Below, one piece after another: positions 1-7,317 of a stretch of DNA of 11,938 bases (position 1 is its first letter; each line of letters opens with the position of its first letter). The position numbers and the translations under genes were made by a program. This DNA comes from Candidatus Sabulitectum sp. (GTDB lineage Bacteria; Fermentibacterota; Fermentibacteria; Fermentibacterales; JCC-6), in NCBI GenBank assembly GCA_029940175.1, contig JAOZRM010000091.1, positions 1 to 11,938 of the forward strand. Reading direction: 5' to 3'. Under the pieces are notes generated by a model that was given only the letters and a program-made list of their open reading frames with translations, was not told the origin of the DNA and did no database searches.

Positions 1-2
1 AC

Positions 3-623
3 TCTACAGCGGTAACCATGCTTCAGGAGTACCTTGATACCTCCCGGGAAACAGGTGTTCGTTATGGAGAAGCAGAGGCTCTGGGCTACATGGGTATCGC
101 CTTTCTTAGAAAAGGTGAACTGTAAAGGGCACTGGGTGTTTTTGATCAATCTCTTGTAATTCTCCGGGAACTGAATTATGCCCACTACATCTACATATTC
201 CTGGCAGACAAAGCGCGTACACTTTTTCTTCTTGGAAGGCTGCAGGAAGCTGAATTTGCCGCCATGGAATCCAACTCTATCATTGAGAAACAGGAAAAGT
301 CGGAACCCATGCTTGAGAATGATTCACTACTGCAGAGGATTCGTTTTCAGCAGGCAGGCAGTGTGCTGGAGCAACTGAAGTGCATCGAGTTTGTACAGAG
401 TATTATCTTGAACGAATCAGACCCGGTGAATGCTGTTGTGCCGGTAGCCGATTTCTGGCAGATGATCCAGATCGTCGGGGATGAACTACCAGAGGAACTC
501 TCTCCGGTAGTTCAGAGAGAAACCCTTCTTGGTATTCTTGAAAGCGCGGTTATACAAAAGCCAACCCACGACATCATCACCATCCGCGACACTGTAAAAA
601 ACTCTATTTCTTCAGCGGATTAG
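3..623 (+). pseudogene. TPR-type protein, 3' part, interrupted by in-frame TAA
   Basis: One reading frame runs from the left window edge to a TAG at 621-623 and is broken only by a TAA at 123-125. Both sides read as one helical protein. Before the stop comes EAEALGYMGIAFLRKGEL and after it RALGVFDQSLVILREL, which together make a typical tetratricopeptide (TPR) helix pair with the stop falling where a charged or polar residue is usual. Further helices follow (ARTLFLLGRLQEAEFAAM), then a non-repeat C-terminal segment of about 100 residues ending SSAD. The first in-frame ATG after the stop is at 264, with no good ribosome site, so independent translation of the distal part is doubtful. The 5' end lies outside the window. 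The upstream domains are therefore unknown; TPR arrays like this often end large ATPase or cyclase regulators. A sequencing error at 123 is the main alternative to a real nonsense mutation. Confidence 0.6.
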
Positions 624-2006
624 TTCCGGGATTTTGTATGCTGCGTACAGAGGAAGGTGAAGCACTCCGTCACCTTCGGAGAAATTCCATGCTCCAAGCT
701 TAATGGAAACATCCGGATTGTACTTTTTTTTGAAAACAGAGAGAGATCTTGACCGGGTGTTTATACCTGATTTAACCTCTACAGGTACTGTTCCTGAAGT
801 GCCGTCAAGCAGAAATTCGATTTCTGAGTTTCTTTCAACCCAGCAATGCAGTTTCCTCAGGCCATTTGCAACAAGCTCTTGCGCCACTGCATTCTCAGCC
901 ACCCATCCCCTGTAAAAACCCGGGTTGAAAACTCTGGTGTCCTTCAGAGGTATACCAGCCATGTATCTTAAAATGGCTGTATCGTGAACGAAAAGTTTGA
1001 AAAGGGATTGCTTCTCCCAGACAGATACAGGAGTTTCACCCCGGTTTATAACAGGTACCAGATTTACCATTCGGGCTTTCTGGAGCCAGGATATGGGCCC
1101 CTCAAGATCTCTGAAGCTCTTTCTGCCTGGAATAACCCCTTTGAATCGGAAACGATTTGTATTTCCATCAAAGTCTCTTCCCAATTGAGACGGGAGACTG
1201 GTCCAGACTTTTTCTATATGGAGGGCATTTGTCTTTCCTGAATGTTTTGCTATGTCTGAGATCCAGCCATCAACCAGATGTTCCTGTACTGCACGAACTG
1301 CGTTGTATGCTGTCCATTCGCCATTCTGGACAGTATTGATATAAACCTGAACAGCTTCCGGCATACCACCCACTGCCAGGTAATGTCCGTAAATCTGCCA
1401 GATTCGTTTGTGAACCGTTTGAGGGAGAGGCTTACGGGGAGAGGCTTTGTCCAGAAAACTTCTTGCCTGCTCTTCTCCGGTGGCAGATAGAAATTCTTTA
1501 AAATCCAGTGGGTCTACATTTGTGATGTCTACTTTACCCACTGGAAATGGCTCTTGTGATAAATGCACTCCCAGCAATGAACCAGCAGCTGCAATGAAAG
1601 AGCCAGGCATAAATTCACAAAAATATTTTAAAGCGGTGATTGCCTGGGGGCAGGACTGAATCTCATCAAGAATAAGCAATTCTCTGCTTAGATCGATGGT
1701 GGTTCCAGCTATGAATTCCAACTCCTGCAGAATGAGTTCAGGATCCAGATTGCCGGACAGAAAAGCTTCACAGGCGGTGCTGTTCATTTTCAGATCAAAA
1801 TAGTGTGTTGCAGGAAAAGAGGAAGCGAAGAGTTGTTTAAGAAGATAGGTTTTTCCGGATTGTCTTATTCCCTTAAGAAGCAGGGGTTTCCTGTTCGGAT
1901 TCTCTAACCATCGCTGTAATTCTACTTGGAACGCATCCAGAGACAGACTCTTCAGCGTGGTGCTACCGCCTGACAAGTGCGTCCCGGCAGCGGTTAACTG
2001 ATACAA
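612..2006 (-). CDS. AAA_14/DUF4143-family ATPase
   Basis: This is a P-loop ATPase of the widespread AAA_14 plus DUF4143 family. Residues 39-53 hold the Walker A region (RKPLLLKGIRQSGKT), 110-117 Walker B (LLILDEIQ) and 139-146 a sensor-like AAAGSLLG. The C-terminal domain ends with a PD-(D/E)XK-like pattern, EIEFLL about 20 residues before EVKSG (410-414). The length of about 464 residues is normal for the family. The cellular role of these proteins is poorly defined; many sit in accessory or defence-like settings. The start is unresolved. The open frame begins at a TTG (2004-2006) directly after an in-frame TGA and has no SD. Homologous sequence seems to begin only near residue 25, so a later TTG or CTG start is likely. 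The 3' end overlaps the convergent TPR pseudogene by 12 bases, with no terminator between them. Confidence 0.85.
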   Translation of the reverse strand: MYQLTAAGTHLSGGSTTLKSLSLDAFQVELQRWLENPNRKPLLLKGIRQSGKTYLLKQLFASSFPATHYFDLKMNSTACEAFLSGNLDPELILQELEFIAGTTIDLSRELLILDEIQSCPQAITALKYFCEFMPGSFIAAAGSLLGVHLSQEPFPVGKVDITNVDPLDFKEFLSATGEEQARSFLDKASPRKPLPQTVHKRIWQIYGHYLAVGGMPEAVQVYINTVQNGEWTAYNAVRAVQEHLVDGWISDIAKHSGKTNALHIEKVWTSLPSQLGRDFDGNTNRFRFKGVIPGRKSFRDLEGPISWLQKARMVNLVPVINRGETPVSVWEKQSLFKLFVHDTAILRYMAGIPLKDTRVFNPGFYRGWVAENAVAQELVANGLRKLHCWVERNSEIEFLLDGTSGTVPVEVKSGINTRSRSLSVFKKKYNPDVSIKLGAWNFSEGDGVLHLPLYAAYKIPELIR

Positions 2007-2204
2007 TCAGGAGGTTTGAATCCACGTCTTCACAGGCCCGTATATCGGAATAGGACTCGACCTGTTCTTTGGTAATTAGTCGGGATATGTATTTCGGACA
2101 GTTTTCATCTCTTCAAGAAGGACAGGAATTAATTGTTTTTCCGTCTCCCGACGTACATGGAAGGCCTCAATAGCAAGTCTCTGAAAAGCATGATTGTTGA
2201 TTTT
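1963..2204 (-). pseudogene. possible frameshifted gene remnant
   Basis: On the minus strand two open stretches without usual starts overlap. The first, 2204 to 2079 (TAA at 2076-2078), reads NHAFQRLAIEAFHVRRETE and continues through KQLIPVLLEEMKTV. The second, 2112 down to a TAG at 1963-1965, includes ITKEQVESYSDIRACEDVD and SNLLIVSVNRC. A single-base indel between about 2079 and 2112 would join them into some 75-80 residues of protein-like composition. A TAG at 2205-2207 closes the frame upstream, just behind the pilin stop. I do not recognise the product. It could be the decayed end of a gene that once preceded the ATPase, or chance open frames. It also explains why the ATPase start region is muddled. 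Confidence 0.25.
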
Positions 2205-2220
2205 CTAGAGATTCCGGTAT

Positions 2221-2709
2221 TTAATTGCTGTACGGTTCCAGAACCGCAGAGACTCTTCTTCTACCGGCATAAGCCTGCCTGGGGGTCATATAGTCAGGAG
2301 CCACTTCCATTATAGCATTGAGCAGATCCTGATCTTTTGTCCATACGCTTATTGAAACCCACATCCCGACTCGTCTGGCATAGCTTCTGTATTCGCGCGG
2401 ATAACGCATGTTGTCAAATGAATAGGAAATGTTCCACTCCTCATGTCTGGCAAAACTGAAATCTCCAGGCAGGTAAGGCTCCAGGCCCTCAGGAATCACC
2501 CCCCACCAATCATCAGGAGGATATTGGCCGTTATCAGCGAGATACAACTGGGCAGCAGTAAGAATCACCCTGGTGTCTGCAATGATCGTCGTGGCCTTTG
2601 CTTTTATCGTAATGTCTTTGTATTTGGGAATTGCAATCGCTGCAAGAATACCGATTATCATTACCACTATCATAAGCTCGATCAGAGTAAAGCCTTTTGA
2701 CTTTTTCAC
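2221..2709 (-). CDS. type IV pilin / pseudopilin
   Basis: A 162-residue prepilin-like protein. The class III signal is classical: MKKSKG then FTLIELMIVVMIIGIL. Prepilin peptidase would cut after Gly6, leaving Phe1 and Glu5 of the mature protein, followed by the hydrophobic N-terminal helix and IPKYKD. The globular part carries a pilin-like LYLADNGQYPPDDWW stretch and is rich in Tyr, Arg and Trp. It has no cysteine pair, so a disulphide-bonded D-loop is absent. The start is GTG at 2707-2709, confirmed by the signal motif. Its first bases overlap the TGA of the upstream gene as GTGA, and GAAGG lies just upstream, so translation is probably coupled. It could be a major pilin, a minor pilin or a type II secretion pseudopilin; no assembly genes are in the window to decide. 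Confidence 0.9.
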   Translation of the reverse strand: MKKSKGFTLIELMIVVMIIGILAAIAIPKYKDITIKAKATTIIADTRVILTAAQLYLADNGQYPPDDWWGVIPEGLEPYLPGDFSFARHEEWNISYSFDNMRYPREYRSYARRVGMWVSISVWTKDQDLLNAIMEVAPDYMTPRQAYAGRRRVSAVLEPYSN

Positions 2710-3119
2710 AAACTACCTTCTTCAGTAAGGATTGCGCTGGCAGACCGGTACAAAACATCTTCTTCGCTGTAAGAGAAAGAGCCATCGTTGTTCACGGTAA
2801 GCGTGATCCCTGGAGTTGAGGTTATGTGATCCTCAAATCCGTCAGGGAATCTTCCGTGATCGATTACATAGGCCTCAAGACGCATAGCTGAGTCGACTAT
2901 GTATGTCGAGTCGATCAGAGGCAGTTCGTAGGATGGTTCTGTCTGGCTGGTTGCTTTCATATAGAATCTAATTGCAAAGGCAATAAAAAGAATGCTGAGA
3001 ATGATAAACAGAAGATTCCGGATACGAAATGATGATTTTTTCTGGTGGTTGTTTCTTACAGGTTCACGTACAAACTGCTCTGCTTCAGAGATAACGTCTT
3101 GTGATCCTAAATCACTCAT
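2706..3119 (-). CDS. membrane-anchored pilin-like partner protein
   Basis: A 137-residue protein with a cytoplasmic N-terminus of about 34 mostly polar and basic residues, one membrane segment (about 35-53, LLFIILSILFIAFAIRF) and a periplasmic domain of about 84 residues. The basic KKSSFRIR before the membrane segment predicts N-in topology. It has no prepilin cleavage site. Its outer domain nevertheless parallels the downstream pilin: LEAYVIDHGRFPDGF here against LYLADNGQYPPDDWW there, the place where pilins have their Y-x-x-D-x-G-x-(Y/F)-P signature. I infer a pilin-derived or pilin-interacting accessory protein, perhaps an assembly partner. AGGAGG lies at 3133-3138, 13 bases from the ATG, which is longer than usual. 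It is the first gene of a two-gene operon. Confidence 0.8.
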   Translation of the reverse strand: MSDLGSQDVISEAEQFVREPVRNNHQKKSSFRIRNLLFIILSILFIAFAIRFYMKATSQTEPSYELPLIDSTYIVDSAMRLEAYVIDHGRFPDGFEDHITSTPGITLTVNNDGSFSYSEEDVLYRSASAILTEEGSL

Positions 3120-3172
3120 TATTCGGTGTATACCTCCTGCCCTTCTGTTACGCTAGTGACTATAACACAAAA

Positions 3173-3201
3173 AGAATAACACATAAATTTCACTTTGCCA
3201 A
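3173..3201 (-). promoter_or_regulatory. candidate sigma70-type promoter of the pilin operon
   Basis: Read on the minus strand, TTGGCA (3196-3201) and TATTCT (3173-3178) are separated by exactly 17 bases, with an AT-rich spacer. The predicted transcript would begin about 12 bases before the first SD-bearing segment and lead into the pilin-like gene starting at 3119. Assigned by eye against the general -35/-10 consensus. Confidence 0.4.
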
Positions 3202-3323
3202 CTATACCAGATATCTCCATTACAATTCACTATATGCAGATTAGAGCTTCTATCATGATGTTGTAACTTGTGTTATAAATAACAGATCAATTGCAACCGG
3301 ATTTTTGAGAACAGACCGGGAAT

Positions 3324-3351
3324 TTGCATTCTTTGTTCCGGGATATATATT
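3324..3351 (+). promoter_or_regulatory. candidate promoter for the structured leader and GNAT fusion gene
   Basis: TTGCAT (3324-3329) and TATATT (3346-3351) are spaced 16 bases apart. The -10 matches the consensus at five of six positions; the -35 is weaker. It would place the transcript start near 3358, giving a 5' leader of about 315 nt before the ATG at 3674. Confidence 0.35.
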
Positions 3352-3352
3352 T

Positions 3353-3673
3353 CAGTTGCTGACTGTTTCACAGTTCTCAACTGCCGATACTCAATCGGTA
3401 TCATGAAGGGAGGTTATGAATGATCAAAAGATACTTCAGCCGACAGGGGTGTCGGGCGCTTTAGCCTTCCCGGTCAGAATACTGATCTTATAGAATTCTG
3501 ACGACTTTTCAAGCATCACAACAGGGTAGGCGGGTAACCGCACATGGTCTGAGAGGTAATGTACTCAGGGTGAGTGCCCTTGTCGGCCATTTTGTGCTAT
3601 CAGACAGGATGTAAAATATTTGTTCAACAACGCTCAGTATTGTAAGCAGAAGAGCGTTAATGATGGAGGTTGC
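3353..3673 (+). ncRNA. candidate structured 5' leader RNA (possible cis-regulator)
   Basis: The region between the divergent promoters and the GNAT fusion gene is dense in inverted repeats. Hairpins by eye: 3353-3358/3378-3383 with inner 3362-3366/3370-3374; 3384-3388/3394-3398; 3453-3456/3469-3472; 3473-3480/3495-3502 (8 bp, perfect); 3530-3533/3538-3541 closed by a GTAA (GNRA) tetraloop; 3549-3553/3564-3568; 3629-3635/3652-3658 (7 bp), just before the SD. A long-range helix, 3439-3448 with 3577-3587 (10 bp, one bulged T), would enclose four of these as a multi-branch domain. It competes with a local hairpin, 3440-3445/3450-3455. I found no match to the riboswitch consensus motifs I know (TPP, FMN, cobalamin, SAM, glycine, lysine, c-di-GMP, c-di-AMP, ZTP, fluoride). 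Structure was judged by eye without energy calculation. Confidence 0.4.
3420..3464 (+). CDS. possible 14-residue upstream ORF in the leader
   Basis: ATG at 3420 is preceded by GGGAGG (3408-3413) with an ideal 6-base spacer and encodes MIKRYFSRQGCRAL. It is basic, with three Arg codons in 14. An overlapping ATG at 3416 opens a 25-codon frame to 3493 but sits only 2 bases from the SD. Ribosomes on the 14-codon frame would cover the 5' arm of the long-range helix (3439-3448) and could steer which structure forms. It may be a regulatory leader peptide or a chance ORF. Confidence 0.25.
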   Translation: MIKRYFSRQGCRAL

Positions 3674-6631
3674 ATGAATTCTAAAATTGTTTATCGAGAT
3701 TACTGCGATTCTGATGCGGATGCAATAGCGCAGATGTGGAAGGAGAGCCGCTCCGGCTGGCCGCCGGGATTTCTGGGCGCTTCGGATATTACAGCGTCCA
3801 GTGTGGCACAGGAGGAGAAGAGCTCCGGAAAGCTCTTTACTGTTTTGGCATTTCTTGAGGAAAGAGTTGTGGGTTATTGCAGAACCAGCCCATACGGAGG
3901 CGAGACAGATGCCTCATATGTGGACCTGCTCAACGCAACTCCGGATATGCACGGGAAGGGGGTTGGTAAGGCCCTGCTGCTTGATGCAGTGAATCGGTCA
4001 GTTGAATATGGAATGAATCGTATCGACCTGCACACATGGCCTGCGAATATGAAGGCGGTGCCACTGTACAAGAAGACAGGTTTCTTCTGGGTGCCGGAGA
4101 CAAGGGTCTACATGCAGAACTACATTCCCTACCTGCTGGGAAGAGATGAGTTTCTTAAATTCCTTGATGGTGAGGACTGGTACAAGTGTTTCCACAGGGC
4201 TCTTCTTGTTGAACCGGATGTGGAGATGACTGAATCAGGCAGAGAGATATTCCGCTATGTATTTGAAAGGGGAACGAATTCATTTGTTGCAGAGTTTGAC
4301 AAAAAGGGCAGATGCCCGTCCAGGGTAGAGTATCCCGGGTTCAGCGCAGCGCTGTCTGTAGAGTCTGCTTCAGAGTTTTATGTGGGCAGCTCATACTCCG
4401 TTTCATTGACCGGTTCCGGCTTCGACGGTGACAAGGTCAGTGCTGACAGTGGAGAATCTTTAAGACATTCCGTTGTTTCTGCTGACTCTTTTACCGTGGA
4501 GCCCATGACGGTAAGAATTCCCAGAACCCCGTATGAGCCTGCTGACAAACTCACGGTAAGTCTTAAGGATAGCAGGTTTGAACTGGGTATTGGAATGGTG
4601 GGAGCGTGTGAGGTTGCTTTGCATTCTCATATGGTCAGATTTGCTTCCCCCGGGTTGAAGAGCCTTCAGCTGGGGTTGAAGAAACTCGGGTCAGTTTCGT
4701 CTGTGGTTGTTAGTTATGCTGTTGATTCAGGAGAATTCTACACTAGAGTTGTTTCTTTGAATTCTGATATTTATCAGAGTTGTGTCATTGACCTGCCAGG
4801 TATGGAGACTGGAATTCATACTGTTTCTGTGAAGATCGGAGAATCCGGTTATCTGGAAACCATAGTACTGGTGGTGGGTGCTTACTTTGGAAGGCCGGTA
4901 GCAGTTGATACCCGCAGTGCTGCGGTTATTGTTGCCGCCGACAAGGCTCTTGTTGTGTACCGCAGAGGCGGGTACGGAATGCTGATGGGCCGCAGTACCG
5001 ATGATGTGCCAAAGCGTCTGAGTTCCTTTTGCATAGGAGCCGGACCTCCGTCTGTATGGAATTCAGATCTGGTGAAACAGATTTATGACCTCAAACTGGA
5101 TGTCGAGAACGGAGAGGTTGCTGCACAGGCAATCTGGCCTTCGAGACCGGGGCTTACCCATAAGGCATCTTTTCGGATGGACAGTGCGGGATATGCAGAG
5201 ACGGTTGCGGAAATACAAAACGGTTCTCATATGGCGCAAAAAGTATTCTTCCAGATGCACGGGCGACCCGGTGGAAGAGTATACGAACCCCGGACGGTTC
5301 TTATACCCCTTGCAGACGGGCTTCTTTCAGAACCCGGGGTGGCTAATCAACTGCCGGACTGGGAAGAAGATATTCCGGAAAAGGTATCTGATCTTGGCGC
5401 CCCGTGGATTGGTGTAGCCGGCAACAGCATGGCTGTGATGAATTATTTCCCGGATTGGACAAAGATGCAGTTCGGCATACCGGGAACAGAAGAGATAGAA
5501 GTTGCTCCCGGTGAAACTCTGATCTCTCCTGTGTTCCGCACTCTCTGCGTACAGGGTGACTTGAAGAACCTGATGGTTAATGCAGAAGGGCTTGGATGGA
5601 ATGTTGGCAACTGGAAGGAAAAAGTTCCTTTTCTTCATCACGATCTGCAGCCTGTAATGGCAGATGGAACAGAGGTGACTCTTTCTCACTCGCTTCGCGG
5701 TGAGCGGGATGGACGGATCTCAGTATCCGAAGAGGTGGTTGGTACCGGCAGGATCAGCAACAGTGCTCTCGTTTCCGGTGTTCTTACAGGTGATGGTGCA
5801 GTTGATGTTACTTTTTCCGTTGCAGAGAGAGATACCATTCTGCCGGTTTATCTGGTGAATTCTTCCCGGTCTGTTCAGTTTCGCAGAGGTGATTCCTCTA
5901 CTCTTGTTCTGTCATCAGACAGGATGGAAGTGCTGATGGACCCTTCTGCTTACGGGCATGTCTATTCGGTAAAGCTGGACGGGGTACAGTACATACTCTC
6001 TTCTCATCCGGAACCATCGGAGTTCGGATGGGAAAAGCCGTGGTACGGAGGAATACTTCCCCGGGTGACCGGACGAAATGATAATCATTATCAGATGGAG
6101 AATGAAAAACCTGAGGTCTCAGAGTATCAGCAGGAAGTGGGCGGTCTTACTGAAAGAGGCTGGAGGATGAGCTGGACAATCAACCACAAGGATTACGGCT
6201 CATTTGTTTTGAACTGGAGGGTTGGCGTTGTGCCTGGTGTTCCTCTGCTGCGTACATCCCTTGAATGCTCTGCGTCTACCGGTTACTACCTGGATGGTGG
6301 TATGGACATAAGAGGGTTTGTTCAGCCTGGCGGTTCGGTGGATAGTGGAGTTCTTACCAGTGAGCAGTTGCCAGGTCTGAGTCAGGGCCGCAAGCATGCA
6401 GGAGCCTGGGCCAGTGCAGGTAAATGGGCACGGGTTCAGAGGGAAGGCTCTTTTGTAGAGGTGTACTCGCCGGGGGATGGTGTATTCTACAGCGAAGACT
6501 ACAGCAAAGATGGCTGTCACTTTTCTGTATCTTCAAGGCACAACAAAAAGAGGATCTTGAAGGTTCACTGGCTTTTCGGTGCTGCTGAAGAAGATGAGGT
6601 TCTGGCCTCTGTACTGAGAGCACACAGATAG
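3674..6631 (+). CDS. GNAT acetyltransferase fused to a giant beta-rich region
   Basis: A 985-residue cytoplasmic protein with no signal peptide. I chose ATG 3674 because GGAGG (3665-3669) precedes it; the frame opens further upstream at a TTG (3620) that has no SD. Residues about 4-150 form a GNAT N-acetyltransferase: the acetyl-CoA pyrophosphate loop is in DMHGKGVGKALLL (91-103), and motif B follows with N125 to LYKKTGF (131-137). The remaining 830 residues are strongly beta-rich and Gly/Ser/Val-rich. The last roughly 240 (from about 748, with WEKPWYGGILPR at 786-797) resemble galactose-mutarotase/glycoside-hydrolase super-sandwich domains. That resemblance is an inference from pattern. A GNAT usually acts alone at about 150-200 residues, so this is an unusual fusion, perhaps for acetylating a sugar or glycoconjugate bound by the C-terminal part. 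It is a single-gene unit, followed by a hairpin. Confidence 0.85.
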   Translation: MNSKIVYRDYCDSDADAIAQMWKESRSGWPPGFLGASDITASSVAQEEKSSGKLFTVLAFLEERVVGYCRTSPYGGETDASYVDLLNATPDMHGKGVGKALLLDAVNRSVEYGMNRIDLHTWPANMKAVPLYKKTGFFWVPETRVYMQNYIPYLLGRDEFLKFLDGEDWYKCFHRALLVEPDVEMTESGREIFRYVFERGTNSFVAEFDKKGRCPSRVEYPGFSAALSVESASEFYVGSSYSVSLTGSGFDGDKVSADSGESLRHSVVSADSFTVEPMTVRIPRTPYEPADKLTVSLKDSRFELGIGMVGACEVALHSHMVRFASPGLKSLQLGLKKLGSVSSVVVSYAVDSGEFYTRVVSLNSDIYQSCVIDLPGMETGIHTVSVKIGESGYLETIVLVVGAYFGRPVAVDTRSAAVIVAADKALVVYRRGGYGMLMGRSTDDVPKRLSSFCIGAGPPSVWNSDLVKQIYDLKLDVENGEVAAQAIWPSRPGLTHKASFRMDSAGYAETVAEIQNGSHMAQKVFFQMHGRPGGRVYEPRTVLIPLADGLLSEPGVANQLPDWEEDIPEKVSDLGAPWIGVAGNSMAVMNYFPDWTKMQFGIPGTEEIEVAPGETLISPVFRTLCVQGDLKNLMVNAEGLGWNVGNWKEKVPFLHHDLQPVMADGTEVTLSHSLRGERDGRISVSEEVVGTGRISNSALVSGVLTGDGAVDVTFSVAERDTILPVYLVNSSRSVQFRRGDSSTLVLSSDRMEVLMDPSAYGHVYSVKLDGVQYILSSHPEPSEFGWEKPWYGGILPRVTGRNDNHYQMENEKPEVSEYQQEVGGLTERGWRMSWTINHKDYGSFVLNWRVGVVPGVPLLRTSLECSASTGYYLDGGMDIRGFVQPGGSVDSGVLTSEQLPGLSQGRKHAGAWASAGKWARVQREGSFVEVYSPGDGVFYSEDYSKDGCHFSVSSRHNKKRILKVHWLFGAAEEDEVLASVLRAHR

Positions 6632-6638
6632 CAGTAGT

Positions 6639-6666
6639 CAGGGCGGCAGAGTTCTCTTCCGCCCTG
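6639..6666 (+). terminator. hairpin after the GNAT fusion gene
   Basis: CAGGGCGG (6639-6646) pairs perfectly with CCGCCCTG (6659-6666) eight bases after the TAG. The loop holds a further AGA/TCT pairing. There is no run of T after it, so termination may be weak or factor-assisted, or the hairpin may protect the mRNA 3' end. Confidence 0.5.
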
Positions 6667-6676
6667 AATGCAAACA

Positions 6677-6705
6677 TTGTTTATCTCTGATGATTCAGTT
6701 ATTCT
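6677..6705 (+). promoter_or_regulatory. weak candidate promoter for the lipoprotein gene
   Basis: TTGTTT (6677-6682) and TATTCT (6700-6705) are spaced 17 bases apart. The -10 is the same hexamer as in the pilin-operon candidate. The region 6706-6818 shows nothing else I can identify. Confidence 0.25.
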
Positions 6706-6831
6706 AAATCAAATATAGGGAGTTGATCTTTGATTTTTGCAGAATGGCAAATAGTGTTTGAGCAGGGTTGGCTCTCATCCATTTTCGATTTGGTGTGTTG
6801 GAGTCAGGCTTTATGAGAAACGAGGGGATGT

Positions 6832-7269
6832 ATGAAGAAGGGGAAAAGCTTATTGCAGATCACTGGTACTCTTGTTTTGTTTGTTTTGCTTGTTGTGTCT
6901 TGTGCGAAAGAAACTGATTACAGAATTTATTTCTGGGGCGATGACGGGAATCTAAGAGCCGCTGAGAAATCCCTGTTGGAAATGTTTGCTGTATTCGAGG
7001 AAAAAGCTGAGCCATACATTTGGGATTCGGAAAATCTGGTACTTACTGTCGGGGAGATCAGTCCGGAGATTGAACCGTTTGGCGAGGATACTGATTTGCA
7101 GTATGTGCTCGAATTTGAGGAAGAACCTGAGGGCTTGATACTTGTAGAAGCAACTATGGTCATAGGTGAACATGGAATTCCCAAGGTTCTTGATTATCCA
7201 GACGTTGCGCCAACTGAATATTTTGATATGACACATGTAGTTGCGGCAAATCTGGCTTCCAGTTTGTAG
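6832..7269 (+). CDS. small lipoprotein of unknown function
   Basis: A 145-residue protein. Basic MKKGK is followed by a hydrophobic stretch and the lipobox VVSC (21-24). Signal peptidase II would cleave before Cys24, leaving a lipid-anchored protein starting CAKETD. The +2 residue is Ala, not Asp, which in E. coli rules would favour the outer membrane. The mature part is acidic (many Glu/Asp, as in EFEEEPEGL) and ends with a hydrophobic ANLASSL. I recognise no domain. GAGGGG (6821-6826) precedes the ATG by about five bases. The next gene starts 48 bases downstream on the same strand with no terminator visible, so the two are probably co-transcribed. Confidence 0.75.
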   Translation: MKKGKSLLQITGTLVLFVLLVVSCAKETDYRIYFWGDDGNLRAAEKSLLEMFAVFEEKAEPYIWDSENLVLTVGEISPEIEPFGEDTDLQYVLEFEEEPEGLILVEATMVIGEHGIPKVLDYPDVAPTEYFDMTHVVAANLASSL

Positions 7270-7317
7270 TCAGAATTACTAAAGAATTTTTTACCGGACC
7301 GTATCAAGGGGGTGAAA

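Noticed and set aside
178..378. 66-codon plus-strand ORF in another frame of the TPR region
   Set aside because: Low-complexity, odd composition; it is a shadow of the TPR frame, which continues through this stretch.
2179..2210. Hairpin after the pilin as a terminator
   Set aside because: The stem is AT-rich with a bulge and a 13-base loop, and no T run follows on the minus strand.
3549..3579. TPP riboswitch (CTGAGA motif)
   Set aside because: Only CTGAGA is present; the downstream ACCCTT and GAACCTGAT elements of the TPP consensus are missing.
3620..3673. TTG start extending the GNAT fusion by 18 residues
   Set aside because: No SD before it, the added residues are not GNAT-like, and GGAGG stands before the ATG at 3674.
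5085..5417. 110-codon ORF inside the GNAT fusion
   Set aside because: Shadow frame of a strongly supported gene; basic and Trp/Arg-rich with no motif.
7312..7317. GTG start two codons upstream of the soluble protein
   Set aside because: The SD directly abuts this GTG; spacing is normal only to the ATG at 7318.
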